From: an uncultured Bacteroidales bacterium | GTDB lineage: Bacteria; Bacteroidota; Bacteroidia; Bacteroidales; Bacteroidaceae | Assembly: GCA_902766625.1 (NCBI GenBank) | Contig: CACXEH010000023.1 | Location: 1-48,794, forward strand | DNA length: 48,794 nucleotides | Reading direction: 5' to 3' | Part shown: one piece after another, positions 1 through 7,458 of the stretch | Position numbering within the stretch: the stretch's first letter is position 1 | How the letters are laid out: each line of letters starts with the position of its first letter | Position numbers and translations under genes: made by a program | Notes under the pieces: model-generated | The model's input: only the letters and a program-made list of their open reading frames with translations | What the model was told of the DNA's origin: nothing | Database searches by the model: none

Positions 1-34
1 AAATAAGTTTATATCACAACGCACATCCATGTGC

Positions 35-80
35 AATAAAGTCCTGAAGGCCATGAGGCCTTTCAGGGCTTTATTTTTTT
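35..80 (+). terminator. Rho-independent terminator of an off-window gene
   Basis: A long GC-containing inverted repeat (arms about 35-52 and 57-75, loop ATGA) runs straight into seven or more T on the plus strand. It fits a factor-independent terminator for a plus-strand gene lying left of the window. No coding sequence for that gene is visible. Confidence 0.75.
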
Positions 81-130
81 ATCACACAAAAACAAGTGCA
101 AAAGTTCAAAGGCGAAACACTTATTTTTCT

Positions 131-178
131 CCGCGATGTAAGTTCCATTACTTGGAATGAAAAAAAAACACGCGACAT
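131..178 (-). repeat. Dispersed 21-base-period repeat, copy C (degenerate)
   Basis: Read on the minus strand, the segment starts ATGTCGCG, passes a T-run, then gives ATTCCA-N6-GGAACTTACATC. This matches the units of copies A (20091-20180) and B (46916-47002): a GGAA-N6-TTCC core with a 21-base period and the same (A/G)TGT(C/G)GC leading edge. Only about one and a half units remain. It is intergenic like the other two copies. The match was made by eye. Confidence 0.55.
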
Positions 179-272
179 TCCATATCAATATAATACGTAA
201 CCCACGCGCAAGAGCCCTATGCCTTGCTGCCCACAGTTGGAAGAAGCAAATAAAACAGCCGTCAATGCAAAT

Positions 273-317
273 AAAGATTAATCCCTGCGAGTTTATAACT
301 CACAGGGATTAATCTTT
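273..317 (-). terminator. Hairpin downstream of tRNA-His, probable terminator
   Basis: The 15-base arms 273-287 and 303-317 are perfectly complementary, with a further 4-bp inner stem (289-292 with 298-301) and loop TTATA. It begins 4 bases past the tRNA 3' end on the minus strand. Only a short T-tract follows the outer arm, so it could instead be a processing or stability structure. Confidence 0.6.
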
Positions 318-321
318 GAAG

Positions 322-396
322 GGTGCCCGGTGGGACTCGAACCCACGACATTCAGAACCACAATCTGACGCTCTAACCAACTGAACTACGGGCACC
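322..396 (-). tRNA. tRNA-His (anticodon GTG)
   Basis: Read on the minus strand this folds as a full cloverleaf: acceptor GGTGCCCG pairing with CGGGCACC, a D-arm with AGTTGGTTAGAGC, an anticodon loop TTGTGGT giving GTG, and a T-arm with GGTTCGAGTCC. The first base is the extra G(-1) paired to C73, the identity element of bacterial tRNA-His. CCA is not encoded (CTT follows C73). A well-formed Bacteroidetes promoter lies upstream at 427-458 and a hairpin downstream. Confidence 0.97.
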
Positions 397-426
397 ATTT
401 CCGTACTTTTGGTTACAAAAGCGGTG

Positions 427-458
427 CAAAATTAACACTTTTAACGGGTTCCACCAAA
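427..458 (-). promoter_or_regulatory. Promoter of tRNA-His
   Basis: On the minus strand TTTG (458-455), a 20-base spacer and TAATTTTG (434-427) match the Bacteroidetes primary sigma-factor consensus TTTG / TAnnTTTG. Transcription would start about 25 bases before the mature tRNA. Confidence 0.75.
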
Positions 459-476
459 TATTTCTGATATTTTTTT

Positions 477-1325
477 CTATTTCAATTCACAGGGAAGCGT
501 CAGAAACTGATAGTAAAGCGTCTTTGCTATGCGTTCATGCCCGGGTGTATTAGGGTGCAGACGGTCTGTGTCCGGTTTGTTGAAATACCGGTAATGCTCT
601 TGTTTCATAGGATAAAGACCGCTCAACGAATACAAATCAATCACTGGAACCGACCACACATCGGCTGTCTCACGGATAGCCTTCACATAATCCTCCACAT
701 AGAGACCGAGCCTGTTGGCATAGGTTTCGTCGGGTTGGATATTTTTTTCACTAAATGTGGCAAAAGCACGGTGTATGGGTGTCAAGATGACAATCTGCTT
801 ATCGGGATAAACACTCTTCAATTTATCCATTGCAATATTTATGCGCCCTCTCAGGGTCTTGTTGTCCATATTCAGCTCGCGATGCATACGCGCCACCTTA
901 GCCTTCGGTCGGCTCAGGGCAACGACTACAGAGTCCTCCTTTACGGTGAACCAATCACCCAATGGAATATCTGTAATAAAATCATTGGTTCCCATAAAAA
1001 TCGTAATGGCATCTACATCGCCGCCATGCTCCTTATTCAACCTATCTGTCTGCCGGGGAATGTCATTCCACTGCCTGCCGCTGATGGCATAGACATAGGG
1101 GGTTATGCCCAGCCACTCGTGGAGATAATCCCAGTAATGCATATTAGTTCTGCCTTTGGAGTCGGTGCCCTTTGTCTTTATATTCGGATCGGTAATTGAG
1201 TCACCGAAAAACGCAACTTTCTTATTCTTCCACGGATGGACGACAGTTTTGGGAACAACATAAGACACCGGTGCTATGAGACAAAGGAATAATATCAGCA
1301 CTTTGATTTTAGTATTCATATACAT
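477..1325 (-). CDS. SGNH/GDSL-family hydrolase (secreted esterase-like)
   Basis: The 282-residue protein has an N-terminal hydrophobic segment (about 5-24) that looks like a signal peptide, then the four SGNH blocks: GDSIT (41-45, nucleophile S43), ISGR (82-84 region, oxyanion Gly), GTND (112-115) and DRLH (254-257, catalytic Asp and His). The family hydrolyses ester bonds in lipids or acetylated glycans; the substrate cannot be told from sequence. The start could be residue 1 or residue 3 (Met at 1319), the latter giving a more usual signal peptide. A TACTTTTG -7 box lies just upstream on the minus strand at 1344-1337. It is monocistronic, placed between tRNA-His and the divergent psd operon. 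Export to the periplasm or outside is inferred from the signal peptide. Confidence 0.85.
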   Translation of the reverse strand: MYMNTKIKVLILFLCLIAPVSYVVPKTVVHPWKNKKVAFFGDSITDPNIKTKGTDSKGRTNMHYWDYLHEWLGITPYVYAISGRQWNDIPRQTDRLNKEHGGDVDAITIFMGTNDFITDIPLGDWFTVKEDSVVVALSRPKAKVARMHRELNMDNKTLRGRINIAMDKLKSVYPDKQIVILTPIHRAFATFSEKNIQPDETYANRLGLYVEDYVKAIRETADVWSVPVIDLYSLSGLYPMKQEHYRYFNKPDTDRLHPNTPGHERIAKTLYYQFLTLPCELK

Positions 1326-1396
1326 AATTGTTTACACAAAAGTACAAAAAAGCACAAACTTCCGAAACTTTTATAAAAAAACTTGCATCTTGAATA

Positions 1397-1426
1397 TTTG
1401 CATTAAACTAAAAAAACTATCTTTGT
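1397..1426 (+). promoter_or_regulatory. Promoter of the psd-pssA operon
   Basis: TTTG at 1397-1400, an 18-base spacer and TATCTTTG at 1419-1426 form a good Bacteroidetes promoter. Transcription would start near 1432, leaving about 58 bases before the ATC codon proposed as psd start and making an ATG-started 28-codon frame (1447-1533) part of the leader. Confidence 0.7.
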
Positions 1427-1489
1427 AATGTCAATAACAACTTTGGATGCAACCGTCTGAAAAAGGTACATCCCTAAAACAAAACTACT

Positions 1490-2188
1490 ATCGGACGCTT
1501 CAAGAAATTCAACAAGATCAGATTACATCATGAAGGTACGCACACCCTCATCTTGTGTGGTATTATCTATGTATTGGTCAACACGTTAGTCTACTCATTG
1601 TGCAAACTCACTATACCGTTTTATCTGGCATTAGCCATTACATCTACCATTTACATCATCCTCTTTAACTTCTTCCGCTGCCCCATCCGTTTCTTCAACG
1701 GTGACACGGAAAGACTGGTTATCGCACCCGCCGACGGAACAATAGTCGTACTTGAAGAGACAATGGAGAATGAATATTTTCATGACAAACGCATCATGGT
1801 CTCCATCTTTATGTCTTTATGGAACGTCCACGCCAATTGGTTTCCTGTTGACGGCATTATCAAGATGGTCAAGCACGAGGACGGCAATTTTCATCAGGCA
1901 TGGCTACCCAAAGCCAGCATGGAAAATGAGCGGTCAACGGTTATCATAGAGACACCTCAAGGTGACGACATTCTTGTCCGGCAAATTGCCGGAGCCATGG
2001 CGCGGCGTATCGTGAGCTATGCGCATGAGGGTGACGAATGTTACATTGACGAACATCTTGGATTTATAAAATTCGGTTCGCGCGTTGATATGTATCTCCC
2101 CTTAGACTCTGAATTGTTAGTCAAGCAAGGACAGAAGACTACCGGTGACATGACCATTATTGCTAAACTACCTGAACGCAATGGCTAA
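1490..2188 (+). CDS. psd: Phosphatidylserine decarboxylase, archaeal-type proenzyme
   Basis: Psd decarboxylates phosphatidylserine to phosphatidylethanolamine at the inner membrane and is a pyruvoyl enzyme that cleaves itself. The self-cleavage Gly-Ser is visible in FIKFGSRVD (Ser about residue 197 of 232), and the HANWFPVDG and GAMARRIV segments are typical of the short Psd family. N-terminal membrane segments are present. The first usable ATG/GTG/TTG in frame is a TTG at 1553, but the preceding 21 codons read as the basic N-terminus I expect for Bacteroidetes homologues ([17 protein letters not shown]), preceded by ATC at 1490 and an in-frame stop at 1475-1477. I therefore place the start at 1490, as a non-canonical ATC start or a changed ATG. 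The 3' end overlaps pssA by 8 bases. Confidence 0.88.
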   Translation: MGRFKKFNKIRLHHEGTHTLILCGIIYVLVNTLVYSLCKLTIPFYLALAITSTIYIILFNFFRCPIRFFNGDTERLVIAPADGTIVVLEETMENEYFHDKRIMVSIFMSLWNVHANWFPVDGIIKMVKHEDGNFHQAWLPKASMENERSTVIIETPQGDDILVRQIAGAMARRIVSYAHEGDECYIDEHLGFIKFGSRVDMYLPLDSELLVKQGQKTTGDMTIIAKLPERNG

Positions 2189-2888
2189 TATCATAGTCAG
2201 AAACATTCCTAATTCCATCACCTGCTGCAATCTCATATCGGGAGCATTAGCGACAATGACTGCCTTCGCAGGTGATTATACTACAGCGCTGACATTTATC
2301 ATTGTCGGTGCGGTATTTGATTTCTTTGACGGTTTTTCCGCCAGACTTCTCCACGTATCCTCTCCCATTGGAAAGGAACTAGACTCGCTTGCCGACAACA
2401 TCACCTTCGGGCTCGCTCCGTCTGCGATAGTATTCGCATACATGAGCGAAATATGCTCTCCAGACATTCACATATTAGCTTATGTCGCCTTCCTGATAGC
2501 CGCATTTTCCGCCATAAGATTGGCAAAGTTCAACCTGGACGAACGGCAGACGACATCTTTCATTGGTTTGCCCACACCAGCCAATGCCCTCTTCTGGGGC
2601 GCCTTCATCATCAGCATGAAAGACCTGTTGGCAAATGTCTCTCTCAATGTCAACATCATTCTTCTTCTCATCTTCCTCTCCTGCTGGATGCTGATTGCTG
2701 AAGTCCCGATGTTCGCATTGAAATTCAAGAATTTCTCTTTCAAACAAAACAAGGTCAGATTTCTGTTCATCATTTCCAGCATAATACTCATCACCCTGTT
2801 CCTTGTCGCAGAAAAGAGCCTTGCCGGTGTATGGCTTACAATTGTATGGTACATCATCCTGTCTCTTGTCACCAACAATAAAAAATAA
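2181..2888 (+). CDS. pssA: CDP-diacylglycerol-serine O-phosphatidyltransferase
   Basis: PssA makes phosphatidylserine from CDP-diacylglycerol and serine, the substrate for Psd encoded just upstream. The CDP-alcohol phosphatidyltransferase signature DxxDGxxAR-x8-G-x3-D-x3-D is complete (D47, D50, G51, A54, R55, G64, D68, D72), and the rest of the 235 residues is a multi-pass membrane protein. An upstream TTG at 2160 is possible, but the ATG at 2181 gives the usual short N-terminus and overlaps the psd stop by 8 bases, suggesting coupled translation. Together the two genes form the complete serine branch of phosphatidylethanolamine synthesis. Confidence 0.93.
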   Translation: MANIIVRNIPNSITCCNLISGALATMTAFAGDYTTALTFIIVGAVFDFFDGFSARLLHVSSPIGKELDSLADNITFGLAPSAIVFAYMSEICSPDIHILAYVAFLIAAFSAIRLAKFNLDERQTTSFIGLPTPANALFWGAFIISMKDLLANVSLNVNIILLLIFLSCWMLIAEVPMFALKFKNFSFKQNKVRFLFIISSIILITLFLVAEKSLAGVWLTIVWYIILSLVTNNKK

Positions 2889-2897
2889 CTGGTTCAT

Positions 2898-3125
2898 ATG
2901 GGAACAATCACACTTCTTATTATACTGTACATTATATATTTACTATATAAAAGCAGAAAGGAACTAACCCGTCTGTTTTCCAAGTACTCCGCACCAAACT
3001 CTCAGGCCGACACCGCTACCAAGCGGACAAATAAATCTTCCGGTTCAACTAAAGAGGATATACTGGGTGGCAAAGGAGAGTATGTTGATTTTGAGGAAAT
3101 CAATGATGACAAAAACACAAAATAA
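2898..3125 (+). CDS. DUF4834-like small membrane protein
   Basis: This 75-residue protein has one N-terminal transmembrane helix (about 3-17), a basic stretch (KSRKEL), a low-complexity Ser/Thr linker and a short conserved-looking tail GEYVDFEEI (around 60-68). The tail and the place after pssA match the DUF4834 family of Bacteroidetes from memory. It follows pssA by 9 bases and precedes pyrH by 14, so it is probably co-transcribed. Its function is unknown. Confidence 0.7.
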   Translation: MGTITLLIILYIIYLLYKSRKELTRLFSKYSAPNSQADTATKRTNKSSGSTKEDILGGKGEYVDFEEINDDKNTK

Positions 3126-3139
3126 CAAATCACAACAAT

Positions 3140-3850
3140 ATGGCTAAATTTAAGAGAATACTCCTCAAACTTAGTGGCGAGAGCCTGATGGGGGAACAAG
3201 GATACGGCATTGACGTGAAACGTCTAAATGACTATGCAACTCAGATTAAGGAAGCCAATGACAGTGGTGTGCAAATAGCAATTGTCATCGGCGGAGGCAA
3301 TATCTTCCGCGGACTCAGCGGAGCTGGCAAAGGTTTTGACCGTGTCAAAGGAGACCAAATGGGCATGTGTGCCACAGTCATCAATAGTCTGGCCCTCAGC
3401 AGTGCGCTCGGTGCCGTAGGCGTTAAATCACACGTCCTGACAGCTATACACATGGAACCCATTGGAGAGTTTTACAACAAATGGAAGGCTATAGAATACC
3501 TTGAAAAGGGTGAAGTCGTCATCTTCAGTTGCGGAACAGGAAGTCCGTATTTCACAACCGACACAGGCTCATCACTCCGAGGCATTGAAATAGAGGCCGA
3601 CATCATGCTCAAAGGTACTCGCGTCAACGGTATCTATACAGCCGACCCTGAAAAAGATAAGACTGCCACGAAGTTTGACGACATTACTTATGATGAGATA
3701 TACACACGTGGCCTGAAAGTTATGGACCTGACAGCCACTACCATGTGCAAGGAAAACAATCTGCCGATATATGTATTCAATATGGATGTTTACGGCAATC
3801 TGAAGAAAGTTCTTGCAGGCGAACCCATAGGGACATACGTTCACAATTGA
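3140..3850 (+). CDS. pyrH: UMP kinase (uridylate kinase)
   Basis: PyrH phosphorylates UMP to UDP in the cytoplasm, the committed step to UTP and CTP. The 236 residues show the amino-acid-kinase fold hallmarks: KLSGESLMG at the N-terminus (phosphate binding), IVIGGGNIFRG (about 48-58), the UMP-binding DQMGMCAT segment, GTGSPYFTTDT (about 134-144) and KGTRVNGIYTADP. Length matches the bacterial family. It is the last gene of the psd-pssA-DUF4834-pyrH run and is followed by a hairpin shared with the convergent rplS. Confidence 0.96.
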   Translation: MAKFKRILLKLSGESLMGEQGYGIDVKRLNDYATQIKEANDSGVQIAIVIGGGNIFRGLSGAGKGFDRVKGDQMGMCATVINSLALSSALGAVGVKSHVLTAIHMEPIGEFYNKWKAIEYLEKGEVVIFSCGTGSPYFTTDTGSSLRGIEIEADIMLKGTRVNGIYTADPEKDKTATKFDDITYDEIYTRGLKVMDLTATTMCKENNLPIYVFNMDVYGNLKKVLAGEPIGTYVHN

Positions 3851-3866
3851 GAAAAACATTTCATAC

Positions 3867-3910
3867 AAAAAAAGCAACGGGATGAAAAGTATTACTTTTC
3901 ATCCCGTTGC
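3867..3910 (-). terminator. Terminator between convergent pyrH and rplS
   Basis: Perfect 16-base arms (3874-3889 and 3895-3910) with loop TATTA. On the minus strand the hairpin is followed by seven T, so it terminates rplS; on the plus strand the same hairpin follows pyrH without a T-tract and may act weakly. Confidence 0.85.
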
Positions 3911-3933
3911 CCGATATTTGTCTGATGACAGAC

Positions 3934-4305
3934 TTAATCTTCTGTCTTAGCAACAAATTTCTTCTCCTTAATACGAGCTTTCTTACCAGTAAGCTTGCGC
4001 AAATAATACAATTTAGCACGACGCACCTTACCTGTCTTCTCCAATGTAATACTGTCAATGTTAGGAGAACCCATCGGGAAGATACGCTCAACACCTACTG
4101 TACCAGACATTTTGCGAACGGTGAAACGCTTAGAATCACCATGACCGGAAATCTTGATAACGACACCACGATACAACTGGATACGCTCCTTGTTGCCTTC
4201 AATAATTTTGTAAGCTACAGTGATTGTGTCACCAGACTTGAAAGCAGGATATTCTTTCTTTTCAGCCTGAAATGCTTCTTCAGCAATTTTGATTAAATCA
4301 GCCAT
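3934..4305 (-). CDS. rplS: 50S ribosomal protein L19
   Basis: L19 sits at the 30S-50S interface of the ribosome. The 123 residues contain the family core FKSGDTITV (about 24-32), [27 protein letters not shown] and [12 protein letters not shown], with the basic C-terminus. The ATG at 4305 is chosen over an in-frame codon at 4320 because [12 protein letters not shown] is the normal Bacteroidetes beginning. It stands alone, with its own promoter at 4391-4422 and a terminator at 3867-3910. Confidence 0.97.
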   Translation of the reverse strand: MADLIKIAEEAFQAEKKEYPAFKSGDTITVAYKIIEGNKERIQLYRGVVIKISGHGDSKRFTVRKMSGTVGVERIFPMGSPNIDSITLEKTGKVRRAKLYYLRKLTGKKARIKEKKFVAKTED

Positions 4306-4390
4306 TTTTAATTGAATCAATTAAATTAATAATACGCGCAACATAAACAGGGAACTCTACATCCTGCCAGCGATTACGCAAAAGCGGTGC

Positions 4391-4422
4391 AAAAGTACAA
4401 AAATATTTTCATTCCATCAAAA
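4391..4422 (-). promoter_or_regulatory. Promoter of rplS
   Basis: On the minus strand TTTG (4422-4419), a 20-base spacer and TACTTTTG (4398-4391) match the Bacteroidetes consensus. The -33 box lies inside the last codons of the upstream MATE gene. Confidence 0.75.
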
Positions 4423-5719
4423 TATTCTTGCGTTTTTTAAATAGGAATGTCTGCGTTAGTCCACGGAATAAGAGATACATCAGGAAAGAAAACCACAGCG
4501 CATGATTATGCCAAACGCCACCGAGAAGATACCATCCAGCAAAAAATATAATCGTTGCTATGACCGCAGAAAGAAGCATTTCAGCAGTCATAGTCAGCCC
4601 AATAAAGATACCATCCCACAGGAAAGCCGCAAAGCCGGCAAAAGGCACGAAAACTACCCAGATATAATAGTCAGCAGCAACATTTAAGACTTTACCTTTG
4701 TTCGTAAGAAGGCTTAAAAAAGGTATACCTGCGATGAGATAAACTAAGGTAAAACACAACATTACAGCCATTCCCCAGACAAATAACGTTTTTGACAAAA
4801 GAAACAGTTCTGCGCTATGTCCCGCACCATACATACGGCCTGAGATAGCTTCGCCGGAGTTTGCGAAGCCGTCCATAACATAGGAAAAGAAATAGAATAA
4901 TTGCAACAACAGTGTATTTGCGGCAAGAACCAATTCCCCCTGACGCGCACTGACGGATGTAAAGAAGACAGTAACCGCTATCAGGCAGATAGTGCGCAAG
5001 AATATATCTTTATTGACATTCGCGAAACGCCTCATCTCCTTCCACTCTATCACGGAAATACCATGAGGAAAACCGCAATAGGAACGAAATAATTTATAGC
5101 GCAACATCAAGGCAATAAACAATCCCACATATTGCGCTATAACCGTACCGAAAGCGACGCCGTCAATTTTTAAGCCAAGACAATAAACAAGGAACAAACT
5201 GACCGGTATGTTCACCAAGTTTTGTACTATGGCGACAAGCATTGGGATGCGTGTATTTTGCATGCCTATAAACCAGCCTGTCAACGCTGTAGTCAACATG
5301 ACTGCCGGAGCGCCCCAGATACATATCCTAAAATAAGTCATCGTCAGGCTGTCTATTTCGGATGACGTGCCTACCAATGAGAACACCAGTTTGCCGAGAG
5401 GAACATGCAAGAGTAACAAAAACACAGAAATTGCTCCTGCAAATAATGCTGATCTGACAAAATACGCTTTAACCTTCTCGCTGTTGTTCTCTCCCAATGC
5501 CTGTGCTGTCAGTCCACTTGTACCAGCGCGGAGAAAACCGAATATCCAATATATAATATTGAGCACCAGACCGCCAACAGCTATCGCTCCAATATACGAT
5601 GCACCCATGTGGCCTACGATAGCAACATCCACCATTCCCAATAACGGAACAGTGACATTGGAAACAATAGCCGGCAATGCTATACGAAAAATTTCTTTTG
5701 AAAGTAAACCACATCGCAT
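4409..5719 (-). CDS. MATE family efflux transporter (DinF-like)
   Basis: The 436-residue protein has about 12 hydrophobic segments in two similar halves, with typical MATE features: LPAIVSNVTVPLLGMVDVAIVGH near residue 15-40, the AGTSGLTAQALG segment, and the paired DGFANSGEAISGR region in the second half. MATE pumps export cationic drugs or metabolites using a sodium or proton gradient; this subgroup resembles DinF. The ATG at 5719 is used; a longer frame from 5788 would overlap birA. It follows birA by 13 bases and is the last gene of the tadA-yraN-birA operon. The substrate is unknown. Confidence 0.9.
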   Translation of the reverse strand: MRCGLLSKEIFRIALPAIVSNVTVPLLGMVDVAIVGHMGASYIGAIAVGGLVLNIIYWIFGFLRAGTSGLTAQALGENNSEKVKAYFVRSALFAGAISVFLLLLHVPLGKLVFSLVGTSSEIDSLTMTYFRICIWGAPAVMLTTALTGWFIGMQNTRIPMLVAIVQNLVNIPVSLFLVYCLGLKIDGVAFGTVIAQYVGLFIALMLRYKLFRSYCGFPHGISVIEWKEMRRFANVNKDIFLRTICLIAVTVFFTSVSARQGELVLAANTLLLQLFYFFSYVMDGFANSGEAISGRMYGAGHSAELFLLSKTLFVWGMAVMLCFTLVYLIAGIPFLSLLTNKGKVLNVAADYYIWVVFVPFAGFAAFLWDGIFIGLTMTAEMLLSAVIATIIFFAGWYLLGGVWHNHALWFSFLMYLLFRGLTQTFLFKKRKNILME

Positions 5720-5732
5720 AGTATCTGTTTTT

Positions 5733-6479
5733 TTAGAGCACGCATTCAACTTCCTTAAACATATACCTCCTCTCACGATTTTCCTCATCCCGCAAAATCA
5801 AATGACCATCTTGCAGAACATCAACAATCTGGGCCATGAATAAGCCGTTAGTATCGCGGTAGGGATGCATGCCTTCTCGACGGAATAACATTTCTTTATA
5901 TTCTTGCCGAATATGTTGATATTGGCAACGTTCAAGTTTGTTGTAATAATAGTCGAAGTAACGCAAGAACAAATGTAACAGCTCCTCCCTATCAAACGTT
6001 TTTCCCGTAATCTGCATGAGACTAACAGGATTGGGCGCATCACTGTTGAATAAATCCTGATTGACATTGATGCCTATACCAATGAAACTTTGGGCTACAT
6101 ACGCAGATGTCAATGTTAATTCTATTAATATGCCACAGACTTTCTTCACGTCATAATATATGTCATTCGGCCATTTTACCACAAAACCACCGACCTGATC
6201 ATTAAGAGTTGTACATGCCGCCAGACTTACAACCTCAGAAAGTAGAAACTGATTTTTTGATTGAAGGAAAGTCGGCCGGACACATAGTGTAAGCAATAGA
6301 TTCTTTCCTGCATCACTCTCCCAATGATTGCCCGTCTGTCCACGTCCGGCTTGCTGATAATCGGCCCACAGAAGCAAACCGTTACCATCCACGCCAGAAG
6401 CAACCATTCTATGAGCTTCCGCATTAGTAGAATCAAGCGTGTCAAAATGTTTTATCCTGTAACTCTGAAAACAATCCAT
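5733..6479 (-). CDS. birA: Biotin-[acetyl-CoA-carboxylase] ligase, class I
   Basis: BirA activates biotin as biotinyl-AMP and attaches it to the Lys of biotin carrier proteins, for example the carrier encoded at 16670-17167. Visible motifs are STNAE (17-21), GRGQTG (45-50, biotinyl-AMP loop), KWPND (102-106) and KVCGILIE (113-120). The 248 residues begin directly with the catalytic domain: there is no N-terminal helix-turn-helix, so it should not be a transcriptional repressor. The short C-terminal SH3-like domain is present. It lies 5 bases after yraN and 13 before the MATE gene. Confidence 0.94.
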   Translation of the reverse strand: MDCFQSYRIKHFDTLDSTNAEAHRMVASGVDGNGLLLWADYQQAGRGQTGNHWESDAGKNLLLTLCVRPTFLQSKNQFLLSEVVSLAACTTLNDQVGGFVVKWPNDIYYDVKKVCGILIELTLTSAYVAQSFIGIGINVNQDLFNSDAPNPVSLMQITGKTFDREELLHLFLRYFDYYYNKLERCQYQHIRQEYKEMLFRREGMHPYRDTNGLFMAQIVDVLQDGHLILRDEENRERRYMFKEVECVL

Positions 6480-6484
6480 ACATC

Positions 6485-6868
6485 TTAATGAGCAATCTTT
6501 GGTCTCCAGTCTGATGCACCAAATGCATTGGGGTAGTGCTTTATCCTATAGAATCGGCCTTCTTTAATGACAGATATTATGTCAAAGCGAACAGCCATGT
6601 CTATTTTTTTCAAATTCACATATACATTGGCAGCTTGCAGGACATTGCGTATTTTCTCATCATCGACACTGTCTTCAGGTGAGCCAAAATCCTCTGAACT
6701 TCGTGTCTTGACTTCAACAAAGACCAATATGCCTTTTTTCTCTGCGATTACATCAATATCCTTATGGTCATATTGCCAGTCTCTTTCTTTAATATTGTAG
6801 CCGTGCATGACCAGATAGCGGGCTGCAGCCTCCTCACCCTGCTTTCCAAGAATATTGTGTTCTGCCAT
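6485..6868 (-). CDS. YraN family protein (UPF0102)
   Basis: The 127 residues show the nuclease-like UPF0102 core: GEEAAARYL (about 11-19), KDIDVIAEKKG (36-46 region) and VFVEVKTRSS, with the Asp and Glu-x-Lys of the restriction-endonuclease-like fold. The biological role of YraN is not firmly known; a role in DNA handling is suggested for the family. It lies 15 bases after tadA and 5 before birA, so it is co-transcribed with them. Confidence 0.9.
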   Translation of the reverse strand: MAEHNILGKQGEEAAARYLVMHGYNIKERDWQYDHKDIDVIAEKKGILVFVEVKTRSSEDFGSPEDSVDDEKIRNVLQAANVYVNLKKIDMAVRFDIISVIKEGRFYRIKHYPNAFGASDWRPKIAH

Positions 6869-6883
6869 AGTATGATAATTCCT

Positions 6884-7321
6884 TTACTTTCTTCTTTCTT
6901 TAAAAAAACGTTTCAGCAAATCAGTTGCTTCTTCTTGTAATACGCCGGATACGACTTCCGTTTTAGGGTGCAAAACCTGAGGGGCAAACTCAGTATATCC
7001 GTGCTTGGGGTCCGATGCTCCATATACCAGCCTGCCAATGTGCGCCCAGCCAATTGCACCTGCACACATAGGACAAGGCTCCAAGGTGACATACAATGTG
7101 CATTCATCAAGATATTTTCCACCTAAGCCATTGGCAGCAGCTGTTATTGCCTGCATTTCCGCATGAGCGGTCACATCAATCAGTTTCTCCGTCATATTGT
7201 GGGCACGAGCCAAGATGCGGTCCTTGCACACAATCACGGCACCTACAGGAATTTCGCCCTCTGCATAAGCTCTTTTAGCCTCCTCAAGAGCTTTGTTCAT
7301 ATAAAACGTATCATCTGGCAT
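6884..7321 (-). CDS. tadA: tRNA-specific adenosine deaminase / nucleoside deaminase
   Basis: TadA converts adenosine 34 of tRNA-Arg(ACG) to inosine. The cytidine-deaminase zinc motif is complete: HAE (H53, E55) and PCPMC (C83, C86), with the 145-residue length of TadA. A guanine deaminase or other small deaminase cannot be ruled out on motifs alone. Start: the ATG at 7321 is preferred because a TACCTTTG promoter box ends 20 bases upstream, which excludes the longer frame from 7363; residue 8 (7300) is another possible start. It is the first gene of the operon tadA-yraN-birA-MATE. Confidence 0.9.
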   Translation of the reverse strand: MPDDTFYMNKALEEAKRAYAEGEIPVGAVIVCKDRILARAHNMTEKLIDVTAHAEMQAITAAANGLGGKYLDECTLYVTLEPCPMCAGAIGWAHIGRLVYGASDPKHGYTEFAPQVLHPKTEVVSGVLQEEATDLLKRFFKERRK

Positions 7322-7341
7322 AAATCGGCATATTAATGATA

Positions 7342-7349
7342 CAAAGGTA
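7342..7349 (-). promoter_or_regulatory. Probable -7 box of the tadA operon
   Basis: TACCTTTG on the minus strand (7349-7342) matches TAnnTTTG and would put the transcript start about 15 bases before the tadA ATG. No clear TTTG is seen at the expected -33 distance. Confidence 0.5.
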
Positions 7350-7396
7350 GCGATTAAAAACAATTCATTAATGGATATATCGTATTTTTCACCAAC

Positions 7397-7424
7397 AAAA
7401 AAGGCAGTGGCCTATGCCACTGCC
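7397..7424 (-). terminator. Terminator of rpsP
   Basis: An 8-bp GC-rich stem (7403-7410 with 7417-7424, six-base loop) is followed on the minus strand by six T. It lies 35 bases past the rpsP stop. Confidence 0.85.
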
Positions 7425-7458
7425 AAAATTAAATTCATTAAAACAGAGATTTCGAATC

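Larger units (their letters stand above)
81..321. other. Non-coding stretch with repeat C and a tRNA-downstream hairpin
   Basis: With the terminator before it, this gives about 320 bases without a gene. It holds a degenerate copy of the dispersed 21-base repeat (131-178, minus) and a strong hairpin (273-317) next to the tRNA. I see no open frame with protein-like character here. Confidence 0.6.

Noticed and set aside
2475..2897. Minus-strand frames of 132-140 codons opposite pssA
   Set aside because: They lie fully antisense to a gene with a complete catalytic signature and have no promoter or family features.
5720..5788. Longer N-terminus for the MATE transporter
   Set aside because: It would run into the birA coding region and adds a Cys/Lys-rich stretch unlike MATE proteins; the ATG at 5719 gives the normal beginning.
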